Positions 7,464 through 12,395 of a DNA stretch of 12,395 bases are shown here, piece by piece. A program made the translations under genes and the position numbers. Source of the DNA: JANWZL01 sp041640815 (GTDB lineage Bacteria > Pseudomonadota > Gammaproteobacteria > Burkholderiales > Thiobacillaceae); the NCBI GenBank assembly GCA_041640815.1, contig JBEPZO010000047.1, positions 1 through 12,395 on the forward strand. Reading direction: 5' to 3'. Positions within the stretch are counted from its first letter, which is position 1; the number at the start of each line of letters is the position of its first letter. The notes under the pieces are model-generated. The model did not search any database and was not told the DNA's origin. It was given only the letters and a program-made list of their open reading frames with translations.

Positions 7464-8990
7464 TTACCTCTGTAGCTCGAGCGCGCGCTGAAGCTCGGCG
7501 ATGCGGGCTGGCCAGTCATGCTCGTCGCTGCCGTCGAACACCAGCGTGAATCCGTGCTCTTGCGCATCCAAAGGCTCCTGTTCCGCGAGCTGGCGCTCTA
7601 ACACCGCGACCGTGGCCTCCGAGGCGTCATCACGCGCCTGAAGGCGTTGCTGCACCCGCTTGACGAGCAGCTCATGTGGGGTGTGGAGCGAGACGATGCG
7701 CCATGGCACACCAGCCGCCTCGGCTACATGGATCATGGGTTGGCGATGCGCGCGGCGCAAGAAGGTGGCATCGAGGATGACGAGATGGCCCTGCCGCAGT
7801 AGCAGGCCGGCGAGCTCAGCCAGGCGCTCGAAGGTGCGCCGACTTGCCGCCTCGGTATAGATGCCGCCGGGGATTTGGCTGCTCTCCTGCAAAGGGCCGA
7901 GACCGAATAGCCGTTTGCGCTCGACATCGGAGCGCAGGCGGATCGCCCCCAACGTCTCCAGTAAGCGTTGCGCGAGATGTGTCTTGCCGGAGCCGGATAC
8001 ACCGTGCATGAGCAACAGGGCAGGGCGGCGGGGGTGGCTCAGGCGCTCAGCGAGACGCAGGTGCGCGAGCGCGGCGGCCGCAGCAGCAGCGTCGCCCTGG
8101 CCGGCGCGGATGGCGTTGACCTTCGCCCGCACCATGGCCCGGTAGACCTGGTAGAAAGGCAGGGCGGCGAGCCCCGCGTAGTCACCCGTATGTTCCAGCC
8201 AGCGGTTGAGGAAGCGCCAGGCCAGATCCGAGCGGGCACGGCTTTCGAGGTCCATGGTCAGGAAGGCCACCTCGCTGACCACATCGATGAAGCGCAGGGC
8301 GAGATTGAACTCGATGCAGTCGAAGATGAGCGGTCTACCGTCCACCCAGGCGATGTTGGCCAGATGCAGGTCGCCATGACACTCGCGCACCCAACCGCCG
8401 GCCTTTCTGGCGCTGAAATGCTCGGTCAGGCCGCTGGCCGCGGCCTCGCTCCAGGCCTCGAGCCGGTCAAGTAGGTCATGGGCCTGGGCATCGGGGTTCA
8501 GCGCCCGCATCTGCAGGAAGTTCTGCCGCACAGGAGAGAGCACCGCCTCGGGGCTGCCATAGGGGCTATCGGCGGGGGCGCGGTCGATGCCGGCATGAAA
8601 GCGCGCCACGGTATCGGCGATGGCATCGATCTGGGTGCCGGTCAAATGGCTTTCCTGGTCTAAAGTGGCGCCGGCGGGAAAGGCGCGCATACGCACCGCC
8701 CATTCCAGCACGCGGCCAACTCCGCCGATGCGAGGCGCCTGCGCTGGGCCGGTGATGGGCACGACATCGAGGTAGAGCTCGGGTGCGAGGCGACGGTTTA
8801 AACGGACCTCCTCCTCGCAATAGAAACGCCGCTGGGCGAGGGTGCTGAAATCGAGAAAGCCCAAGTTCAAGGGCTTCTTGAGCTTGTAAGCGAGCTCATC
8901 CGTCACCAGCACCCAGGAGATGTGGGTCTCGATCAGGCGCGCCTTGAGGCTATCGCGCAAGGCGGCGATGAGGGGCGGCTGCTCCGTCAT
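7464..8990 (-). CDS. bifunctional APH-like kinase / P-loop (AAA_33) kinase fusion protein
   Basis: The 508-residue protein joins two phosphotransferase folds. The N-terminal ~320 residues are an aminoglycoside phosphotransferase/choline kinase-like domain. It has YKLKKP (35-40), with a probable ATP-contacting lysine, the catalytic loop ECHGDLHLAN (203-212, Asp207 and Asn212), and the metal-binding Asp224 in LIFDCIEFN. The C-terminal ~185 residues are a P-loop kinase (AAA_33/COG0645 type) with Walker A GVSGSGKT (330-337), RSDVERKRLFG (353-363) and VILDATFLRR (404-413). This COG2187-COG0645 fusion is known in many bacteria and annotated as a bifunctional aminoglycoside phosphotransferase/ATP-binding protein, but its substrates are not established; there is no reason to read it as a resistance gene. 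Its ATG overlaps the fbpC stop (ATGA, 8987-8990), implying translational coupling with the iron-transport ATPase. All signature residues look intact. Confidence 0.9.
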   Translation of the reverse strand: MTEQPPLIAALRDSLKARLIETHISWVLVTDELAYKLKKPLNLGFLDFSTLAQRRFYCEEEVRLNRRLAPELYLDVVPITGPAQAPRIGGVGRVLEWAVRMRAFPAGATLDQESHLTGTQIDAIADTVARFHAGIDRAPADSPYGSPEAVLSPVRQNFLQMRALNPDAQAHDLLDRLEAWSEAAASGLTEHFSARKAGGWVRECHGDLHLANIAWVDGRPLIFDCIEFNLALRFIDVVSEVAFLTMDLESRARSDLAWRFLNRWLEHTGDYAGLAALPFYQVYRAMVRAKVNAIRAGQGDAAAAAAALAHLRLAERLSHPRRPALLLMHGVSGSGKTHLAQRLLETLGAIRLRSDVERKRLFGLGPLQESSQIPGGIYTEAASRRTFERLAELAGLLLRQGHLVILDATFLRRAHRQPMIHVAEAAGVPWRIVSLHTPHELLVKRVQQRLQARDDASEATVAVLERQLAEQEPLDAQEHGFTLVFDGSDEHDWPARIAELQRALELQR

Positions 8991-10057
8991 GTGCGAAAGG
9001 CAACGACGTGATCGACGCCAAGCCGGATGCCGATTCTCTCGCCGATGGCGTGGTTATGGTGCGAGGGCACCAGGGCCAGCACGCGGCCGCCGCCAGGCAG
9101 CTTGAGGGTGTAGAGGAATTCGGCACCGCGGAAGGCCTTGCGCTCGACCTCCGCGACAACGGGGCTGGCATCGTCGTGGATGATGTCGTCCGGCCGGATC
9201 AGCACCTCCACCCGACAGCCCCGGCCACACTCGGCGCAGCCGCCCTGCGCGACACAGTCGGTGGGGATGGCGCCGTTGAGCACCCCCAGCTCGATCTCGA
9301 CTTGGTGGTCGTTGAGCACTTTGCCGGGCAACAGTACCCCCTGGCCGACGAAGTCGGCCACGAAGCGGTTGGCCGGCTGATGGTAGAGCTGATAGGGGGT
9401 GTCCCACTGCTGGATCACGCCCTCGTGCATGACGCCGACCACATCGGCCAGGGCAAAAGCCTCGTGCTGGTCATGGGTGACCATGAGGGCGGTAATCCCT
9501 TCGCGCTTGAGGATTTCGCGCACCTCCAACGCCAGTTTCTCGCGCAGGTCGACATCCAAGTTCGAGAACGGCTCATCCATGAGCAGCAGGCGCGGGTGGG
9601 GGGCAAGGGCTCGGGCAAGGGCCACACGCTGCTGCTGCCCGCCGGACAGTTCGTGCGGATAGGCCTGTTCACGGCCGGCGAGCCCCACCGTGGCGAGCAT
9701 CTCCCGCACGCGCCGCGCGCGCATGTCGCGCTTGAGGTGGCCAAGGCCGAAGGCGACGTTCTGCTCCACGGTCAGATGCGGAAACAGGGCATAGTCCTGA
9801 AAGACCATGCCGATGGCCCGTCGCTCCGGAGGCAGGACCTCACCCGGTCGGCTCACCGTCTGCCCGGCGAGGCGGATCTCACCGGCAGAGGGGGTTTCGA
9901 AGCCGGCGATGAGCCGTAAGACGGTGGTCTTGCCACAGCCGGAAGGGCCGAGCAGGCAGCCGATCTCCCCCTCGGCAAGCGTAAAGCCGATGGCCTGAAG
10001 CACCGGCTTTTCGCCGTATCGGTGGGCAAGGCCAACGACTTCCAGGACTGGGGGCAT
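8987..10057 (-). CDS. fbpC: ferric iron ABC transporter ATP-binding protein (FbpC/AfuC-like)
   Basis: The 356-residue cytoplasmic ATPase powers an iron importer. Walker A is GPSGCGKTT (37-45), the Q-loop is Gln87 in VFQDYALFPHLTV, the signature is LSGGQQQR (137-144), Walker B is LLLMDEP (157-163, Glu162), followed by NLDVDLR, and the H-loop is THDQHEA (His195). After QLYHQPANRFVADFVG comes a C-terminal TOBE-like regulatory domain (about 240-356). FbpC, PotA and CysA relatives share this plan; the neighbouring FbpB- and FbpA-like genes point to iron. The C-terminal domain has four closely spaced cysteines (268, 274, 277, 281), which I do not recognise as a general family feature. I chose the ATG at 10057 because MPPVLEVVGLAHRYG is the normal start of the fold; the open frame further upstream runs through the promoter region. 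It is divergent from the permease gene and its stop overlaps the next gene's start. Confidence 0.92.
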   Translation of the reverse strand: MPPVLEVVGLAHRYGEKPVLQAIGFTLAEGEIGCLLGPSGCGKTTVLRLIAGFETPSAGEIRLAGQTVSRPGEVLPPERRAIGMVFQDYALFPHLTVEQNVAFGLGHLKRDMRARRVREMLATVGLAGREQAYPHELSGGQQQRVALARALAPHPRLLLMDEPFSNLDVDLREKLALEVREILKREGITALMVTHDQHEAFALADVVGVMHEGVIQQWDTPYQLYHQPANRFVADFVGQGVLLPGKVLNDHQVEIELGVLNGAIPTDCVAQGGCAECGRGCRVEVLIRPDDIIHDDASPVVAEVERKAFRGAEFLYTLKLPGGGRVLALVPSHHNHAIGERIGIRLGVDHVVAFRT

Positions 10058-10087
10058 GCTGACGCGGCAGATGAGCGGGGATGACGG

Positions 10088-10105
10088 AATGAGAGTCAAT
10101 ATAAT
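10088..10105 (+). promoter_or_regulatory. candidate Fur box overlapping a TATAAT -10 between divergent fbpC and fbpB
   Basis: The stretch 10088-10103 (AATGAGAGTCAATATA) agrees with the 16-base core AATGATAATCATTATC of the classical Fur box at 12 of 16 positions; over the full 19-mer it is 12 of 19. An exact TATAAT lies at 10100-10105, 31 bases before the fbpB ATG, the right place to start a ~25-base leader. The -35 region for fbpB is poor. On the minus strand the same AT-rich island contains TTGACT, a possible -35 for fbpC, again with a poor -10. This is the only AT-rich patch in the 79-base intergenic region. Iron control by Fur is expected for this transporter family, but the site itself is an inference. 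Confidence 0.45.
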
Positions 10106-10136
10106 AACCGCTTGCCCGCCCAAGGTCCCCCGTCCG

Positions 10137-11756
10137 ATGAAACAACCCTTTCCAACCCTGCTCATCGTCGCCGTGATGCTGGCGATCCTGGTCTGCTTGC
10201 CGGTCGTCAGCGTCATCCTGCATGTGTTCATGCCGGATGCGCAGGGGGTTTGGGCCCATCTGAAGGAAACGGTGCTGGTCGACTACGTCCGCAACAGCGT
10301 GATTTTGGCCGTCGGCACCGGTCTGGGGACCGCACTGCTGGGCACCGGCGCGGCGTGGTGGGTGGCGATCTACCGCTTTCCCGGGCGGGGCATCCTGGAG
10401 TGGGCTTTGCTCCTACCCCTGGCCATGCCGACTTATGTCATCGCCTATGTCTATACCGATCTACTGCAATACGCCGGGCCGGTACAGACCGCCCTGCGCG
10501 AGGCCTTCGGCTGGCAGCGGGGCGATTATTGGTTTCCAGAGGTGCGCTCCCTGGGAGGGGCCATCGTCGTCTTCAGCCTCGTCTTCTACCCCTACGTCTA
10601 TGTCCTGGCGCGGGCGGCGTTCATGGACCGTTCCAGCAGCCTGATGGAGGCGGCACGCAGCCTGGGGCTGACGCAAAGGCAGGCCTTCTACCGCGTCGCT
10701 TTGCCGCTGGCACGGCCAGCGGTGGCTGGCGGCGTGGCCTTGGTCGTGATGGAGACCCTGGCCGAGTTCGGCGCTGTCTCCTATTTCGGCGTGCCCACCT
10801 TCACTACTGGCATCTACCGCGCCTGGTATGCCTTTGGCGATCCCGTGGCGGCGTCGCAGCTCGCAGCGAGCCTCCTGGCGGTGGTGGTGCTAGCCCTGAT
10901 ATTGGAGCGGCTGTCGCGCGGCAGGGCGCGCTACCACGATGTCGGCAGCCGCAAGGCCTTGCCGCCGCGGCTTGACTTCTGGCGTACGCTCTTGGTTTGG
11001 CTCGGTTGCCTCGTGCCGCTAACAGGGGGCTTTCTCCTCCCCGCGGCGTTGCTGCTGCACATGGCCATCGCCGAGGGCGATGTGCAGTTCGGCGCCAAGT
11101 ATCTCACGCTGGCGGGCAATAGTCTCACGCTGGCCCTGTTGGCGAGTGTGGCGACCGTGCTGGCGGCCTTGCTCTTGGCCTATGCCGCGCGCCTGCATCC
11201 TGGCCGTTTGATGGCCGCGGTCAAGCGCCTGGCCAGCCTCGGCTATGCTGTGCCAGGCACGGTGATCGCCGTGGGGGCGCTCGTGCCGCTCACCGCCCTC
11301 GACCACGCCCTGATACTCTGGGCGCGCGCGCACCTCGACATCGAGCTGGGGTTGCTGATCACTGGCACGGCCGCCGCTTTGGTCTTCGCCTACTTGGCCC
11401 GCTTCCTGAGCGTCGCCCTCAATGCCGTCGAAGCCAGCCTGGCACGCATCCGTCCCAGCCTGGACGAGGCGGCGCGCAGCCTTGGCGCGACCCAGGCAGG
11501 CCTACTTGCCCGCGTGCACGTGCCGCTGCTGTCTGGCGGCCTCATCTCTGGGATGTTGCTGGTGTTCGTCGACGTGATGAAGGAGCTGCCGGCCACCATC
11601 GTGCTCAGGCCGTTCAACTTCGAGACCCTGGCCACCCAGGTCTTCATCCTCGCCGCTGATGAACGCCTGTCCGAGGCGGCAACGCCATCGCTCGCCATCG
11701 TCGCGGTGGGGCTGATCCCGGTGATCCTACTGTCGCGTAGCATGCGCCGGCGGTGA
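10137..11756 (+). CDS. fbpB: ferric iron ABC transporter permease (FbpB-like, two fused permease domains)
   Basis: The 539-residue inner-membrane protein contains two binding-protein-dependent permease domains with many hydrophobic segments. Each has an EAA loop, the contact point for the ATPase: EAARSLGLTQRQAFYRVALP starts at residue 171, and EAARSLGATQAGLLARVHVP starts at 444. The stretch DVMKELPATIVLRPFNFETL near the C-terminus is characteristic of the iron (FbpB/SfuB) branch, whose members are fused two-domain permeases of about this length. It would form the channel for ferric iron delivered by the FbpA-like protein and powered by the FbpC-like ATPase. The ATG at 10137 fits because it precedes a signal-like membrane segment (PTLLIVAVMLAILVCLPVV) and lies downstream of the TATAAT; AAGG at 10122-10125 is a weakly placed ribosome-binding site. 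Earlier in-frame starts would fall in the promoter. It is divergent from fbpC and convergent with fbpA. Confidence 0.93.
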   Translation: MKQPFPTLLIVAVMLAILVCLPVVSVILHVFMPDAQGVWAHLKETVLVDYVRNSVILAVGTGLGTALLGTGAAWWVAIYRFPGRGILEWALLLPLAMPTYVIAYVYTDLLQYAGPVQTALREAFGWQRGDYWFPEVRSLGGAIVVFSLVFYPYVYVLARAAFMDRSSSLMEAARSLGLTQRQAFYRVALPLARPAVAGGVALVVMETLAEFGAVSYFGVPTFTTGIYRAWYAFGDPVAASQLAASLLAVVVLALILERLSRGRARYHDVGSRKALPPRLDFWRTLLVWLGCLVPLTGGFLLPAALLLHMAIAEGDVQFGAKYLTLAGNSLTLALLASVATVLAALLLAYAARLHPGRLMAAVKRLASLGYAVPGTVIAVGALVPLTALDHALILWARAHLDIELGLLITGTAAALVFAYLARFLSVALNAVEASLARIRPSLDEAARSLGATQAGLLARVHVPLLSGGLISGMLLVFVDVMKELPATIVLRPFNFETLATQVFILAADERLSEAATPSLAIVAVGLIPVILLSRSMRRR

Positions 11757-11757
11757 C

Positions 11758-11781
11758 AAAAAACCCCGCCAATGGCGGGGT
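11758..11781 (-). terminator. rho-independent terminator of the fbpA-like gene
   Basis: On the minus strand an 8-bp stem (A/C-C-C-C-G-C-C paired to GGCGGGGT, counting the closing A-T; 11763-11770 with 11774-11781) encloses a 3-base loop. It is followed directly by six T residues (complement of 11758-11763). The hairpin starts about 29 bases after the fbpA stop. Read on the plus strand the hairpin lacks a T-tract, so it serves fbpA well and fbpB at most partially. Confidence 0.85.
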
Positions 11782-11810
11782 CGTCGAGGTTTGTCCCGGC
11801 GAGAAGGCGG

Positions 11811-12395
11811 TCACTTCCAGCCAGCGCGGTCGATGAAGCGCTGCGCCTTGGCGCTGTTGCGCGCCAAGGTCACGGCCGGCAACGTGTCGACCTTGAACTG
11901 GCCCATGGCCGCAAGTTGCGGGTTGTTGAGCTTGACACTGGCCACTACCGGCCACTCGTTGTTGCCGTTGGCGAAATAGGCCTGCGCCTCGTCGCTGGCG
12001 AGGTATTCCAGGAACAGTACGGCGGCGTCCTTGTTGGGGGCATGTTTCAGCATGCCGCCGCCGGAGATGTTGACGTGGGTGCCTGGCCCTTTCTGATCGG
12101 GGAAGACGATGCCGACCTTGCGCACGACCTCCTGGTCTTCCGGTTTGGTCGAGGCCATCAGGCGGGCATAGTAATAGTGGTTGGTGATGGCCACGTCGCA
12201 TTCGCCTGCGGCCACGGCGCGGATCTGGTCGGTATCGCCGCCTTTGGGTTCGCGCGCCAGATTGGCGGCGATACCCTTGAGCCACTCAGCCGTGCGGTCT
12301 TCGCCCTCATGCTCGAGCATGGCGGCCACCAACGTGCGGTTGTAGACATGGCCGCCGCTACGCACGCAAAGCTTGCCTTTGAAGCGCGGCTTGGC
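11811..12395 (-). CDS. fbpA: ferric iron-binding periplasmic protein (FbpA-like), 5' part outside window
   Basis: The frame is open to the right edge and gives the C-terminal 194 residues. It begins AKPRFKGKLCVRSGGHVYNR, the region after the hinge in FbpA/FutA/SfuA-type ferric-binding proteins. It continues with QIRAVAAGECDVAITNHYYYARLM, in which the adjacent tyrosines are the usual ferric iron ligands of this family. Then follow GPGTHVNISGGGMLKHAPNKDAAVLFLEYLASDEAQAYFA and the C-terminus QRFIDRAGWK. In the periplasm it would bind Fe3+ and hand it to the FbpB-like permease. An internal GTG at 12365 is not the start; the signal peptide and N-terminal lobe lie beyond the window. The gene is convergent with fbpB, 54 bases apart, and ends in a strong terminator. 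Confidence 0.93.
   Translation of the reverse strand, partial: AKPRFKGKLCVRSGGHVYNRTLVAAMLEHEGEDRTAEWLKGIAANLAREPKGGDTDQIRAVAAGECDVAITNHYYYARLMASTKPEDQEVVRKVGIVFPDQKGPGTHVNISGGGMLKHAPNKDAAVLFLEYLASDEAQAYFANGNNEWPVVASVKLNNPQLAAMGQFKVDTLPAVTLARNSAKAQRFIDRAGWK

Noticed and set aside
7464..8990. Aminoglycoside resistance gene
   Set aside because: The HGDLHLAN kinase loop is shared by many APH/choline-kinase-fold proteins, and this fusion type is a chromosomal gene of unknown substrate, not a known resistance enzyme.
9008..9919. Long plus-strand open frame of 303 codons
   Set aside because: It is antisense to the fbpC-like ATPase, whose Walker, signature and H-loop motifs are complete; no start signal or known domain appears in the antisense frame.

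Overview
The window looks like chromosome from a GC-rich proteobacterium, most likely a betaproteobacterium. The gene content (MltF, SerRS, an FbpABC-type iron importer, a BarA-like hybrid kinase, an APH/AAA fusion) and codon use fit that, but no marker here fixes the species. There is no intact mobile element, CRISPR array or rRNA. Most of the window is ordinary chromosomal genes; the accessory material is confined to the first ~1.7 kb.

Left end (1-1700). A protein running off the left edge on the minus strand joins a heptad-repeat coiled coil to a PD-(D/E)XK nuclease-like fold (DUF3782 type). It is followed by a fragment of a Mu-like prophage: the C-terminal part of an F/gp30-like head morphogenesis gene, coupled by an ATGA overlap to the N-terminal part of a G-like virion morphogenesis gene. 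Both genes are cut at their outer ends, so this is debris. A 56-base tRNA-shaped sequence lies antisense to the end of the first fragment.

Translation and cell-wall block (1728-4642). A complete tRNA-Ser(CGA) gene with encoded CCA is read on the minus strand. Divergent from it is mltF, a lipoprotein lytic transglycosylase. Convergent with mltF is serS, so the enzyme that charges tRNA-Ser sits about 1.5 kb from a tRNA-Ser gene.

Signalling (4677-7289). A complete hybrid histidine kinase with sensor, PAS, HisKA, HATPase, receiver and HPt domains lies 34 bases upstream of serS on the same strand, so the two are probably co-transcribed. No partner response regulator is in view.

Iron-uptake block (7464-12395). 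The three parts of a ferric-iron ABC importer are present but each is in its own orientation. The ATPase gene (fbpC-like) is divergent from the permease gene (fbpB-like), and the permease is convergent with the binding-protein gene (fbpA-like, cut by the right edge). The 79-base divergent intergenic region holds an exact TATAAT overlapping a plausible Fur box, and a rho-independent terminator serves fbpA. The fbpC stop overlaps the start of a bifunctional APH-like/P-loop kinase protein, so that uncharacterised protein is probably made together with the iron-transport ATPase. FbpC also carries an unusual four-cysteine cluster in its C-terminal domain.

I see no clearly new system. The best leads are the cysteine cluster in FbpC, its coupling to the APH/AAA fusion, and the tRNA-shaped relic beside the prophage debris.
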